From Ensifer adhaerens (GTDB lineage: Bacteria; Pseudomonadota; Alphaproteobacteria; Rhizobiales; Rhizobiaceae), in contig NZ_PNFP01000008.1 in assembly GCF_002940685.1 (NCBI RefSeq), forward strand, positions 1-64,000: DNA of 64,000 nt. The letters are read 5' to 3'. Below, piece by piece: positions 8,786 through 19,623 of the stretch (positions are counted from its first letter, which is position 1; the number at the start of each line of letters is the position of its first letter). The notes beneath the pieces were generated by a model. That model saw nothing but the letters and a program-made list of their open reading frames with translations. It had not been told where the DNA came from and ran no database searches. The translations under genes were made by a program, and so were the position numbers.

Positions 8786-8964
8786 TGGCAAGCGGCAATG
8801 TTTTTGGGCGTCCGCCCCATGCCGGATCCTTAGGAGGTACGCCAAGATATATCGTTATTTTTCATAGATTTATGTGTGCAGCAAGCCTCCCTCCGATGTC
8901 GGTGATCTCGACTGTCTGGCCATATTGTGGGCGAGCGAGATCGAAAAAAGTGATCACCCAACTC

Positions 8965-8994
8965 TTGACGAAATTGGAACGTTCCAATTATGAA
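8965..8994 (+). promoter_or_regulatory. Promoter of the lacI-afr operon with an operator between -35 and -10
   Basis: A TTGACG -35 box (8965-8970) is followed after 17-18 bases by a weak TTATGA/TATGAA -10 (8988-8994). The spacer is filled by AATTGGAACGTTCCAATT (8972-8989), a perfect 18-base palindrome. This placement would let a LacI-type repressor block polymerase directly, consistent with autoregulation by the adjacent lacI gene. Confidence 0.7.
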
Positions 8995-9029
8995 AGAGAA
9001 AAGCAGGTGAGAAAATTCGGGAGGATGCT

Positions 9030-11068
<2,039 letters not shown>

Positions 11069-11072
11069 ACAG

Positions 11073-12692
11073 ATGTCGATGAGCAAGCATATCTCGCCGG
11101 CCGAAGCGGCCGCTATGATCCCGGATGGTGCGGTGGTTTCCGTCTCGTCGTCCAGCGGCCTCGGCTGCCCGGACCTGATGTTGAAGGCGATCGGCGAGCG
11201 CTTTGATGCAACCGGTCACCCGCGCAACCTGACGACGTTGCATCCGATCGCCGCCGGCGACATGAGCGGCATCAAGGGTGTCGATTACATCGCGAAGAAG
11301 GGCCTGCTGAAAAAGATCATCGGCGGCTCCTACCCGTCCGGCCCGTCGAGTGCCGAACCGCCGCTGATCTGGCAGATGATCGGCGCCAACGACGTGGCTG
11401 CCTACAACATTCCCTCCGGCATCCTCTTCGACATGCACCGCGAAGCGGCAGCCAAGCGGCCGGGCGTGATGACCAAGGTCGGTCTCGACACCTTCGTCGA
11501 CCCGTCGCGCGAAGGCTGCGCGATGAACGCCTCGGCCGCGTCCGAACCCGTGGTGAAGAAGGTTTCGTTCGAAGGCGAGGACTGGCTCTATTTCAAGGCG
11601 ATCGCGCCAGAAGTGGCGATCATCCGTGCGACGACGGCCGACGAGCGCGGCAACCTCACCTATGAGCACGAGGGCGCCTATCTCGGCGGCCTCGACCAGG
11701 CGCTCGCCGCTCGCAATAATGGCGGCATCGTCATTGCCCAGGTCAAGCGCATCACCAAGGAAGGATCGCTCAAACCCCACGACGTGCGCGTGCCCGGCGT
11801 GCTGGTCGACTACGTCATCGTCGATCCCGACCAGAAGCAGACGACCCAGACGCTCTATGATCCGGCGATATCGGGCGAGATCTTCCGGCCGCTCGACAGT
11901 TTCCGCGTGCCGGAATTCAACATTCAGAAGGTGATTGCCCGCCGCGTCGCGCAGGAGCTTGAGGCCGGCAGCGCCGTCAACCTCGGCTTCGGCATCTCGG
12001 CCAACGTGCCGCGCATCCTGCTTGAAGAAGGCCTGCACGGTGCCGTCACCTGGGTGATCGAGCAGGGCGCCGTCGGTGGCGTGCCGCTCTTGGACTTCGC
12101 CTTCGGCTGCGCGTCGAACGCGGACGCCTTCATGCCCTCGCCCTACCAGTTCACCTACTTCCAGGGCGCCGGCTTCGATGCTTCGCTGCTCTCGTTCCTC
12201 GAGATCGACCGCCATGGCTCGGTCAACGTGTCGAAGCTCTCCTTCCGTCCGCATGTGACGGCTGGCGCCGGCGGTTTCGTCGACATCACCGCGCGGGCGA
12301 AGAAGATCGTCTTCTCCGGCATGTTCAATGCCGGCGCCAAGCTTTCGATCGAGGGTGGCAAGCTGGTGATCGAGAAGGAAGGCAAGCTGAAGAAGCTGGT
12401 CAACGAGGTCGAACACGTCACCTTCTCCGGCCGTCGCGGCATCGAGCAGGGTCAGGACATCACCTATGTGACCGAGCGCTGCGTGATGAAGCTGACGCCT
12501 CAAGGCGTGATGCTGACGGAGATCGCGCCGGGTGTCGATCTGCAGGCACATATCCTCGACCAGTCCGAGTTCCCGCTGATCGTGTCGGACAAGCTGAAGA
12601 CCATGGACGCGGCACTGTTCCAAGAGGCGTCGATCGGATTGGAGCTGCCGAAGAAGCCGGCGCGCCGGCTTCAGGGAGGCGACCGTGGCTGA
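11073..12692 (+). CDS. Acyl-CoA:carboxylate CoA-transferase (YdiF-like, fused subunits)
   Basis: This 539-residue enzyme is a single-chain family I CoA-transferase, with the two half-domains that in other members are separate A and B subunits. The first half starts MSMSKHISPAEAAAMIPDGA and includes GSYPSGPSS and CAMNAS. The second half holds FNIQKVIARRVAQEL, SAVNLGFGISANVPRIL and the catalytic-glutamate neighbourhood VTWVIEQGAVGGVPL. It probably moves CoA between an acyl-CoA and a short-chain acid made by this pathway. The ATG at 11073 lies four bases after the afr stop. It overlaps the next gene by eight bases. The actual acid is unknown. Confidence 0.88.
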   Translation: MSMSKHISPAEAAAMIPDGAVVSVSSSSGLGCPDLMLKAIGERFDATGHPRNLTTLHPIAAGDMSGIKGVDYIAKKGLLKKIIGGSYPSGPSSAEPPLIWQMIGANDVAAYNIPSGILFDMHREAAAKRPGVMTKVGLDTFVDPSREGCAMNASAASEPVVKKVSFEGEDWLYFKAIAPEVAIIRATTADERGNLTYEHEGAYLGGLDQALAARNNGGIVIAQVKRITKEGSLKPHDVRVPGVLVDYVIVDPDQKQTTQTLYDPAISGEIFRPLDSFRVPEFNIQKVIARRVAQELEAGSAVNLGFGISANVPRILLEEGLHGAVTWVIEQGAVGGVPLLDFAFGCASNADAFMPSPYQFTYFQGAGFDASLLSFLEIDRHGSVNVSKLSFRPHVTAGAGGFVDITARAKKIVFSGMFNAGAKLSIEGGKLVIEKEGKLKKLVNEVEHVTFSGRRGIEQGQDITYVTERCVMKLTPQGVMLTEIAPGVDLQAHILDQSEFPLIVSDKLKTMDAALFQEASIGLELPKKPARRLQGGDRG

Positions 12693-13464
12693 GGGACGTA
12701 TCCGCATCGAGGTCGAAGGCGCGATCGCGACGATGACGGTCGCGCGTCCGGAAAAGCTCAACGCCTTCGACATCGACATGCTGAAGGCGCTGGCGTCCGC
12801 CTGCGACACGGTCGAGGCCGACCGCAAGATCCGCGTCGTCATCCTGACCGGCGAAGGCAAGGCGTTTTCGGCCGGCGGTGACATCAAGGCCTGGGGCGGC
12901 ATGGATGCGCCCGCGTTCGGTCATGACTGGGTGCGGTTCGGTCATCGGGTGTTCGAGCGGCTGGCGACGCTGCGCATGCCCGTGATCGCGGCGCTGAACG
13001 GCCATGCGCTCGGCGGCGGGCTGGAGCTTGCGGCGGCGGCGGATTTCCGCCTGGCCGAGGCCCAGATCAAGATCGGCCTGCCGGAAACAAGCCTCGGCAT
13101 GGTGCCCGGCTGGTCCGGAACGCAGCGCCTTGTCTCACGCTTCGGCGCCCAGATTGTCAGGCGCATGGTGCTCGGCGGCGAGATGTTCACGGCCGAGGCA
13201 GCTCTCAAGCAAGGTCTCGTCGATGCCGTCGTCGAGACCGGCACGGTGCTTACAGCTGCCCGCGACTATGCGGCGCGTATCGCCAAGCGCGGGCCGGCGG
13301 CACTCGAAATTTCGAAACTGATGATCGCTTCGGCGAATGGCGAGGACAACGGGTCCGCCGTCGAGGCCCTCGGCTCGATCCTTGTTGCCAAGACCGGCGA
13401 CCTCAAGGAAGGCGTCGCCGCGTTCTCGCAGAAGCGTGAAGCCCAATTCAAGGGAGAATGGTAA
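12685..13464 (+). CDS. Enoyl-CoA hydratase/isomerase family protein
   Basis: This 259-residue crotonase-fold protein has the oxyanion-hole blocks GEGKAFSAGGDIKAWGG and ALNGHALGGGLELAAAADFR, then LPETSLGMVPGWSGTQRL. In the last block Glu in PETSLG aligns with a common catalytic position, whereas a second glutamate in the GGG-ELA helix is Glu-Leu. It should hydrate or isomerise an acyl-CoA. The GTG at 12685 has AGGGAGG six bases upstream and overlaps the CoA-transferase by eight bases. Its TAA shares one base with the next ATG. Context points to catabolism of one acid and not general fatty-acid oxidation, because no acyl-CoA dehydrogenase or thiolase is present. Confidence 0.9.
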   Translation: MAEGRIRIEVEGAIATMTVARPEKLNAFDIDMLKALASACDTVEADRKIRVVILTGEGKAFSAGGDIKAWGGMDAPAFGHDWVRFGHRVFERLATLRMPVIAALNGHALGGGLELAAAADFRLAEAQIKIGLPETSLGMVPGWSGTQRLVSRFGAQIVRRMVLGGEMFTAEAALKQGLVDAVVETGTVLTAARDYAARIAKRGPAALEISKLMIASANGEDNGSAVEALGSILVAKTGDLKEGVAAFSQKREAQFKGEW

Positions 13465-14972
13465 TGACCGTGCTGGTGAAACCCAAGCCGATCGAGGGCC
13501 ACAAGGTCCGTGCGTTCCAGATGCTGATCGATGGCAAATGGGTGGACAGCGCCGAAGGGCGCACGATCGAGCGCGTGGCGCCGGGCCATGGCGTCACCGT
13601 CAGCCGCTATCAGGCGGGCACCAAGGCCGACGCCGAAAAGGCGATCGCCGCCGCCCGTCGCGCCTTCGATGAAGGCGCCTGGCCGCGCATGACCGCGTCT
13701 GAGCGCTCGCTGGTGCTGCTGCGCGCAGCCGACATGATTGCCGAGCGCGCCGACGAACTCGCCTATCTCGACGCGATCGAATCCGGCAAGCCGATCAGCC
13801 AGGCCAAGGGCGAACTCGGCGGTGCCGCCGATATCTGGCGCTATGCCGCGGCCCTTGCCCGCGATCTGCATGGCGAAAGCTACAATACGCTCGGCGACGG
13901 CACGCTCGGCGTTGTGCTGCGCGAGGCGATCGGCGTCGTCTCGATCATCACGCCCTGGAACTTCCCGTTCCTGATCGTCAGCCAGAAGCTGCCTTTTGCG
14001 CTTGCTGCGGGCTGCACCACGGTCGTCAAGCCGTCGGAACTGACCTCGGCCTCGACGCTGCTGCTTGGCGAAATTCTTGAGGCGGCGGGCGTTCCCTCAG
14101 GTGTCGTCAACATCATCACCGGCACGGGGCCCGAGGTCGGCGCGCCGATGACGACTCATCCCGACGTCGACATGGTGTCCTTCACCGGTTCGACCGGTGT
14201 CGGCCGGCTGACCATGGCCAATGCGGCGCAGACGCTGAAGAAGGTGTCGCTGGAGCTCGGCGGCAAGAACCCGCAGATCGTCTTTCCGGACGCCAATCTC
14301 GACGAGTTCATCGATGCCGCCGTCTTCGGCGCCTATTTCAACGCCGGCGAATGCTGCAATGCCGGCTCGCGACTGATCCTGCACCGTGACATCGCCGACG
14401 AGGTGACGCGCCGCATCGCCGCGCTCTCGGCCAAGGTGAAGGTGGGCGATCCGCTCGACCCGGAAACCCAGGTCGGCGCGATCATCACGCCGCAGCACCT
14501 GGAAAAGATTGCCGGCTATGTTTCTGCCGCTTCCAGGGATGGAGCAGCGGTCGCCCATGGCGGCACGGCGCTCGATCTCGGCATGGGCCAGTTCATGGCG
14601 CCGACGATCCTTTCTTCCGTGCGTCCGGACATGGCGGTGGCGCGCGAGGAAGTGTTCGGCCCGGTTCTCTCGGTGCTGACCTTCGAGACGACGGAAGAGG
14701 CGATCCGGATCGCCAATGCGATCGACTACGGGCTTTCGGCTGGTGTGTGGAGCCGCGATTTCGACACCTGCCTGACGATCGGCCGCCGCGTGCGCGCCGG
14801 CACCATCTGGATGAACACCTTCATGGACGGTGCGTCCGAGCTTCCGTTCGGCGGCTATCGCCAGTCCGGTCTTGGTCGCGAACTCGGAAGGCATGCGGTG
14901 GAGGACTACACCGAGACCAAGACACTCAACATGCATATGGGCGCGCGCACCGGCTGGTGGATGCCGCGCTAG
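13464..14972 (+). CDS. NAD(P)-dependent aldehyde dehydrogenase
   Basis: This 502-residue ALDH-superfamily enzyme should oxidise the pathway aldehyde to its acid. It has the cofactor motif PWNFPFLIVSQKLPFALAAG, the FTGSTGVGR loop, the general base Glu264 in LELGGKNP, and the nucleophile Cys298 in GECCNAGSR. The C-terminal block FGGYRQSGLGRELG is of the betaine- and aminoaldehyde-type ALDH group, but the substrate cannot be fixed. ATG at 13464 is chosen over one at 13458 because GGGAGA is then seven bases away. It is the last gene of the lacI-afr operon. The next gene converges from 15073. Confidence 0.93.
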   Translation: MTVLVKPKPIEGHKVRAFQMLIDGKWVDSAEGRTIERVAPGHGVTVSRYQAGTKADAEKAIAAARRAFDEGAWPRMTASERSLVLLRAADMIAERADELAYLDAIESGKPISQAKGELGGAADIWRYAAALARDLHGESYNTLGDGTLGVVLREAIGVVSIITPWNFPFLIVSQKLPFALAAGCTTVVKPSELTSASTLLLGEILEAAGVPSGVVNIITGTGPEVGAPMTTHPDVDMVSFTGSTGVGRLTMANAAQTLKKVSLELGGKNPQIVFPDANLDEFIDAAVFGAYFNAGECCNAGSRLILHRDIADEVTRRIAALSAKVKVGDPLDPETQVGAIITPQHLEKIAGYVSAASRDGAAVAHGGTALDLGMGQFMAPTILSSVRPDMAVAREEVFGPVLSVLTFETTEEAIRIANAIDYGLSAGVWSRDFDTCLTIGRRVRAGTIWMNTFMDGASELPFGGYRQSGLGRELGRHAVEDYTETKTLNMHMGARTGWWMPR

Positions 14973-15072
14973 GTTTCGAGCTCTGGGAGGAGAGGACATG
15001 CGGATCGCGGGCGGAAAACAGGAGCGGAGGGCAGCGCCGGGCGCCGCCGTTCTACGCGCCCCTTCCGTGCGC

Positions 15073-16137
15073 TCAGCCGGCAGTGCCGAAGCTCGACGGG
15101 ATCTGCGGACAGAGCAGCAGTTGCAGCTTGCTGACGTCGCTTTCGCCGCCGATCTTCTGCAGCAGAACCCGGCCCATGTCCTCGCCGGTTGCCGTCAGGT
15201 CCTCGTAGATCGTCTCGACCTGCGGCTGGATGGCGCTCAAGAGATGCGAGGTCTGCTTGGCGACGATGTCGTACTCGCGACCGAGCGTCAGCCCGCAATC
15301 GCTCATGCCGGTGATGGTCGCCAGCGCGCAGACTTCGCCGCCGCACATGAAACTGTCGGGCGGATCGGGCTCGGCGTAGCGCTGGCGGACGCGATCGCGG
15401 ATCGCGCCGGCAGGGCTGTCGAGATCGATGCCGGAGAGGATTTCGTAAGCGCAGCCCGCTTCGCGCACCGCGGTCATGAAGCCGTGCTGCAGATGGCCGG
15501 CAAAGGTGAAATCGGCGGGACCGCTGATCAGTGCGGGCTTGCGCCTGCCCTTGGCGATCAGGCGCTTCGTCGCCTGGTAGGAGAAGGTGAAATTGTCGTA
15601 GTCGACATAGGGATGCGGGGTGGAAAGCTCCGTGCGTCCATGGGTGACGAAGGGAAAGCCGAGATCGGAAAGCAGCCGCACACGCGGATCGAGCGGCTCG
15701 GTGCGCGAGAAGATCAGGCCGTCGGCCATGCCGTTGCGGGTGATGTAGTTGACCGCCTCGACATTGGTCGAGTTGAGAAAATTGGGCATGACGATCAGGT
15801 GGTAGGCGGTGCCCTGCAGCGCCTTGGCGATGCCGCTCATGATCGAGGTGCCGTAGCCGAGAATTTCCTCGTGCGGGTCGAGCAGCACGCCGATGACGTT
15901 GGTGCGCCCGGTCTTCAGGCGCTGGGCGGCGCGGTCGGGCGAGTAGCCGATCTCGTCGGCGACCTCGCGCACGCGCCTTCGCGTCTCGATGGAGATCTGC
16001 GGGGCATCGGAAAGCGCGCGCGAAACGGTGGTGACCGCAAGGCCGGTTATTTCCGCGATCGTGCGAAGGGTCGGCTTGCCGCGTTTGACGGCCAAACCAC
16101 TGTCTTCGGCGTGGGCGGGCTTGGAGGGATCGGCCAA
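15073..16137 (-). CDS. LacI family regulator of the sugar ABC transporter operon
   Basis: This 354-residue regulator starts with a short acidic/basic tail and then a LacI HTH (TLRTIAEITGLAVTTVSRAL, hinge RRRVREVADEIGYSPDRAAQRL). The effector domain begins RTNVIGVLLDPHEEILGYGT. It is divergent from the sugar-binding protein gene. The shared 303-base gap contains two copies of AACGTTTTAAAT, one over the transporter promoter, so it most likely represses the transporter and perhaps itself. It is distinct from the LacI protein at 9030, and its expected site is also different. The sugar effector is unknown; its wording recalls regulators of alpha-glucoside-type systems, but that is weak. Confidence 0.92.
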   Translation of the reverse strand: MADPSKPAHAEDSGLAVKRGKPTLRTIAEITGLAVTTVSRALSDAPQISIETRRRVREVADEIGYSPDRAAQRLKTGRTNVIGVLLDPHEEILGYGTSIMSGIAKALQGTAYHLIVMPNFLNSTNVEAVNYITRNGMADGLIFSRTEPLDPRVRLLSDLGFPFVTHGRTELSTPHPYVDYDNFTFSYQATKRLIAKGRRKPALISGPADFTFAGHLQHGFMTAVREAGCAYEILSGIDLDSPAGAIRDRVRQRYAEPDPPDSFMCGGEVCALATITGMSDCGLTLGREYDIVAKQTSHLLSAIQPQVETIYEDLTATGEDMGRVLLQKIGGESDVSKLQLLLCPQIPSSFGTAG

Positions 16138-16211
16138 TGCTAGTCATCCTGAAAGCGGGCAAGAGCGGGTTTTGTAACGTGGTGCGAACGCTTAGGCAAT
16201 CGAATCATGCA

Positions 16212-16223
16212 AACGTTTTAAAT
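16212..16223. promoter_or_regulatory. LacI-type half-palindrome repeat, copy 1
   Basis: AACGTTTTAAAT, preceded by CA, lies 75 bases before the divergent lacI start. An identical 12-mer occurs at 16348-16359. The core AAACGTTT is self-complementary, as in LacI operators. Confidence 0.6.
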
Positions 16224-16329
16224 CTCGCATCGCGGTATGATTTGTTGCGCTGCAACAGCTAATCCGTGCTATATAATTCAGTAAATTCAACCGGTTCCGA
16301 AGCTGCTAAAATACAAGACTGTGGAATGC

Positions 16330-16359
16330 TTGACTTGCTGAATTTATAACGTTTTAAAT
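16330..16359 (+). promoter_or_regulatory. Transporter promoter with overlapping LacI-type repeat, copy 2
   Basis: TTGACT (16330-16335) and TTAAAT (16354-16359) form a -35/-10 pair with an 18-base spacer. The repeat AACGTTTTAAAT (16348-16359) covers the -10, which suits repression. The start codon of the binding-protein gene is 82 bases downstream. Confidence 0.6.
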
Positions 16360-16440
16360 GGCCAGCCGCTGGCTCAAGCGGCGCGAATTCCGGGGTGGAA
16401 GGAGGTTCCACTTCGAAAACTTGCAAACGGGAGGATAACG

Positions 16441-17685
16441 ATGCGCAAGTTGATGACGACGACGGCCGTTGTGGCGCTGATGATGGCGGCCACCGCCGCG
16501 CGCGCAGCCGAAAACGTGGAAGTTCTGCACTGGTGGACATCCGGCGGCGAAGCCGCCGCGCTCGACGTTCTGAAGAAGGATCTGGAAAGCAAGGGCATTT
16601 CCTGGACCGACATGCCGGTTGCCGGTGGTGGCGGTACGGAAGCCATGACCGTTCTGCGCGCTCGCGTCACCGCGGGCAACGCCCCGACCGCCGTTCAGAT
16701 GCTCGGCTTCGACATTCTCGACTGGGCCAAGGAAGGCGCGCTTGGCAACCTCGACGAGACCGCTGCCAAGGAAGGCTGGGACAAGGTGGTCCCGACCGCA
16801 CTGCAGCAATTCTCGAAGTATGACGGCCACTGGATCGCAGCGCCGGTCAACGTGCACTCGACCAACTGGGTCTGGATCAACAAGGCAGCACTCGACAAGG
16901 CTGGCGGCAAGGAGCCGACCAACTGGGACGAGCTGATCGCGCTGCTCGACAACTTCAAGGCCCAAGGCATCACCCCGATCGCCCATGGCGGCCAGCCCTG
17001 GCAGGATGCGACGATCTTCGACGCCGTCGTGCTTTCGCTCGGCACCGACTTCTACAAGCAGGCCTTCATCGACCTCGACCCGGCAGCGCTCGGCGGCGAC
17101 AAGATGAAGGAAGCCTTCGATCGCATGACGAAGCTGCGCTCCTATGTCGACGACAATTTCTCGGGTCGCGACTGGAACCTCGCTTCCGCCATGGTCATCG
17201 AGAACAAGGCCGGCCTGCAGTTCATGGGCGACTGGGCCAAGGGCGAGTTCCTGAAGGCCAAGAAGGTCCCGGGCACCGACTTCGTCTGCATGCGCTTCCC
17301 GGGCACGCAGGGCGCCGTCACCTTCAACTCCGACCAGTTCGCGATGTTCAAGGTTGCCGACGACAAGGTTCCGGCACAGCTCGCCATGGCTTCGGCCATT
17401 GAAAGCCCGACCTTCCAGTCGGCCTTCAACGTGGTCAAGGGCTCGGTCCCGGCCCGCACCGACGTTCCGGACACGGACTTCGACGCTTGCGGCAAGAAGG
17501 GCATCAAGGACCTCGCCGAAGCCAATGCCAGCGGCAAGCTCTTCGGTTCCATGGCCCATGGCCATGCCAACCCGGCTGCCGTCAAGAACGCGATCTACGA
17601 CGTCGTGACGCGTGAGTTCAACGGCGAACTGACGTCCGAACAGGCCGTCAAGGAACTGGTCTCTGCCGTCGAGGCAGCGAAGTAA
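16441..17685 (+). CDS. Sugar ABC transporter periplasmic binding protein (CUT1)
   Basis: This 414-residue solute-binding protein is exported by a clear Sec signal ([19 protein letters not shown], cut after ARA) and continues [18 protein letters not shown], the start typical of family 1 carbohydrate-binding proteins. The blocks [29 protein letters not shown] and GDWAKGEFL support a glucose/mannose- or oligosaccharide-type protein. The ATG at 16441 follows GGGAGGA with good spacing. It heads an operon with two permeases, an ATPase, a GMC oxidoreductase and an SDR. A strong hairpin separates it from the permeases, a common device for making more binding protein than membrane parts. Substrate unknown. 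Confidence 0.93.
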   Translation: MRKLMTTTAVVALMMAATAARAAENVEVLHWWTSGGEAAALDVLKKDLESKGISWTDMPVAGGGGTEAMTVLRARVTAGNAPTAVQMLGFDILDWAKEGALGNLDETAAKEGWDKVVPTALQQFSKYDGHWIAAPVNVHSTNWVWINKAALDKAGGKEPTNWDELIALLDNFKAQGITPIAHGGQPWQDATIFDAVVLSLGTDFYKQAFIDLDPAALGGDKMKEAFDRMTKLRSYVDDNFSGRDWNLASAMVIENKAGLQFMGDWAKGEFLKAKKVPGTDFVCMRFPGTQGAVTFNSDQFAMFKVADDKVPAQLAMASAIESPTFQSAFNVVKGSVPARTDVPDTDFDACGKKGIKDLAEANASGKLFGSMAHGHANPAAVKNAIYDVVTREFNGELTSEQAVKELVSAVEAAK

Positions 17686-17695
17686 CGGGCTCGTT

Positions 17696-17720
17696 CCGGG
17701 GCGCAACCAAAGCGCCCCGG
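17696..17720 (+). terminator. Intercistronic hairpin after the binding-protein gene
   Basis: CCGGGGCGC (17696-17704) and GCGCCCCGG (17712-17720) form a perfect 9-base-pair stem with a 7-base loop, 10 bases after the stop. No T-run follows, so it more likely stabilises or trims the upstream mRNA, or terminates only partly, than ends the operon. Confidence 0.7.
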
Positions 17721-17859
17721 ACACCCACTCCGACATGCAAGCGCCGTCGAACCGCCGTGGCCAATGGGACGCGGGGAAGGGCGCATTGATACCCAGAACC
17801 TCGCGCGGATGCCGATATCAGGGACTTCCCGACGGCCGCGCCAGAAGTGGTGAACGTTC

Positions 17860-18738
17860 ATGGATAGCCGCAGCCGACTGCAGGACCTGATACCGAAGCT
17901 GGTGCTTGCCCCGAGCTTCCTTATCGTCCTGATCTTTGTCTATGGTTTCATTGCCTATACCGGCTTTCTGTCGATGACGGACAGCAAGATGCTGCCGTCC
18001 TACAATTTCGTCGGTTTGAGCAACTATGCGAAGCTGTGGGCGCTGCCGCACTGGTGGCGGGCGGTGAGCAACCTGGCGATCTTCGCAGCACTTTACATCG
18101 CCATCTGCTCCATCCTTGGCCTTGGACTGGCGATCCTGCTCGATCAGAAAATCCGCGCCGAAGGGTTCCTGCGCCCGATCTATCTCTATCCGATGGCGCT
18201 TTCCTTCATCGTGACCGGTACCGCCTGGAAGTGGTTCCTCGACCCGGGCATCGGGCTTGAGAACACCATGCATCTCTGGGGTTGGGAGAGCTTCTCCTTC
18301 AACTGGATCAAGGACCGCAACTACGCCATCTACTGCGTCGTCATCGCCGCCGTCTGGCAGTCGACCGGCTTCATCATGGCGATGTTCCTGGCGGGCCTTC
18401 GCGGCGTCGACAACGAGATTATCAAGGCAGCCCAGATCGACGGCGCCAAGACCTCGACGATCTATCGCCGCATCATCATTCCCTTGATGCGCCCGGTGTT
18501 TCTGTCCGCCTTCGTGGTGCTCGCGCATCTGGCGATCAAGGCCTACGACCTGATCATCGCGCTCACCGGCGGTGGCCCGGGGCAGGCGACGGAACTGCCG
18601 GCGACCTTCATGTATTCCTATACCTTCACCCGCAACCAGATGGGCATCGGCGCGTCTTCGGCGATCATCATGCTGGTGATGATCTTCTCGATCATCGTTC
18701 CCTATCTCTATTCCGAAATCCGGGGAGCAAAACGCTGA
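17860..18738 (+). CDS. Sugar ABC transporter permease 1 (MalF-like)
   Basis: This 292-residue inner-membrane protein has six hydrophobic segments and the transporter EAA loop (EIIKAAQIDGAKTSTIYRRI, just before the C-terminal membrane spans). It begins MDSRSRLQDLIPKLVLAPSF, the usual opening of first permeases in CUT1 systems. It pairs with the second permease and the ATPase. The ribosome binding site is poor, which with the upstream hairpin suggests lower output than the binding protein. Its stop overlaps the next start by one base. Confidence 0.93.
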   Translation: MDSRSRLQDLIPKLVLAPSFLIVLIFVYGFIAYTGFLSMTDSKMLPSYNFVGLSNYAKLWALPHWWRAVSNLAIFAALYIAICSILGLGLAILLDQKIRAEGFLRPIYLYPMALSFIVTGTAWKWFLDPGIGLENTMHLWGWESFSFNWIKDRNYAIYCVVIAAVWQSTGFIMAMFLAGLRGVDNEIIKAAQIDGAKTSTIYRRIIIPLMRPVFLSAFVVLAHLAIKAYDLIIALTGGGPGQATELPATFMYSYTFTRNQMGIGASSAIIMLVMIFSIIVPYLYSEIRGAKR

Positions 18739-19619
18739 TGAGCGCTCCGAGCCCAGACAACATCATTTCGCACAACCGCCTCACCCGCGCGCTGATCTAC
18801 ACCGCGCTGATCCTCTTCGCGCTCTATTCGCTGCTGCCGCTCTACGTCATGCTGGTGAATTCGGTGAAGCCGCTCGACGAGATCCGCCAGGGCGGCATGC
18901 TCAACCTGCCGCAGACTTTCACGGTCGAGCCTTGGCTGCAGGCCTGGTCGACGGCGCAGATCGGCGTTCAGCCGACCGGCCTCAAGCCCTTCTTCATCAA
19001 CTCGATCCTGATGGTCGTGCCGGCGGTGGCGATCTCGACGATCGTCGGCGCGCTCAACGGCTACGTCCTGACGAAGTGGCGCTTCCCGGGTGCCAACATC
19101 TTCTTCGGCATGCTGCTTCTGTCCTGCTTCATCCCGTTCCAGATCGTGCTGATCCCGATGGCGCGCATCCTTGGCATCCTCGGGCTCGCCGGTTCGATCT
19201 GGGGCCTGATCTTCGTGCATGTGATCTACGGCATCGGCTTCACGACGCTCTATTTCCGCAACTACTACGAGGCGTTTCCGACCGAACTGGTGCGCGCAGC
19301 GCAGATCGATGGTGCGAGCTTCTTCCAGATCTTCTGGCGCATCCTCTTGCCGTCGTCCGGCCCGATCATCGTCGTTTCGGTCATCTGGCAGTTCACCAAC
19401 ATCTGGAACGACTTCCTGTTCGGCGCGTCCTTCTCCGGACCCTATTCGACGCCGATGACGGTCGCGCTCAACAACCTCGTTTCGTCCTCGACAGGCGTCA
19501 AGGAATACAACGTTCACTTCGCGGGCGCGATCCTCGCCGCCCTGCCAACGCTCATCGTCTACATCGTGTCCGGCCGCTACTTCGTTCGCGGGCTGATGTC
19601 GGGCGCCGTGAAAGGATAA
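18738..19619 (+). CDS. Sugar ABC transporter permease 2 (MalG-like)
   Basis: This 293-residue inner-membrane permease has six hydrophobic segments and the EAA loop ELVRAAQIDGASFFQIFWRI. Its N-terminus (MSAPSPDNIISHNRLTRALI, then LFALYSLLPLYVMLVNSVKP) is typical of the second CUT1 permease. The ATG at 18738 shares its A with the TGA of the first permease, so the two are coupled and made in equal amounts. The ATPase starts four bases after its stop. Confidence 0.93.
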   Translation: MSAPSPDNIISHNRLTRALIYTALILFALYSLLPLYVMLVNSVKPLDEIRQGGMLNLPQTFTVEPWLQAWSTAQIGVQPTGLKPFFINSILMVVPAVAISTIVGALNGYVLTKWRFPGANIFFGMLLLSCFIPFQIVLIPMARILGILGLAGSIWGLIFVHVIYGIGFTTLYFRNYYEAFPTELVRAAQIDGASFFQIFWRILLPSSGPIIVVSVIWQFTNIWNDFLFGASFSGPYSTPMTVALNNLVSSSTGVKEYNVHFAGAILAALPTLIVYIVSGRYFVRGLMSGAVKG

Positions 19620-19623
19620 GCTC

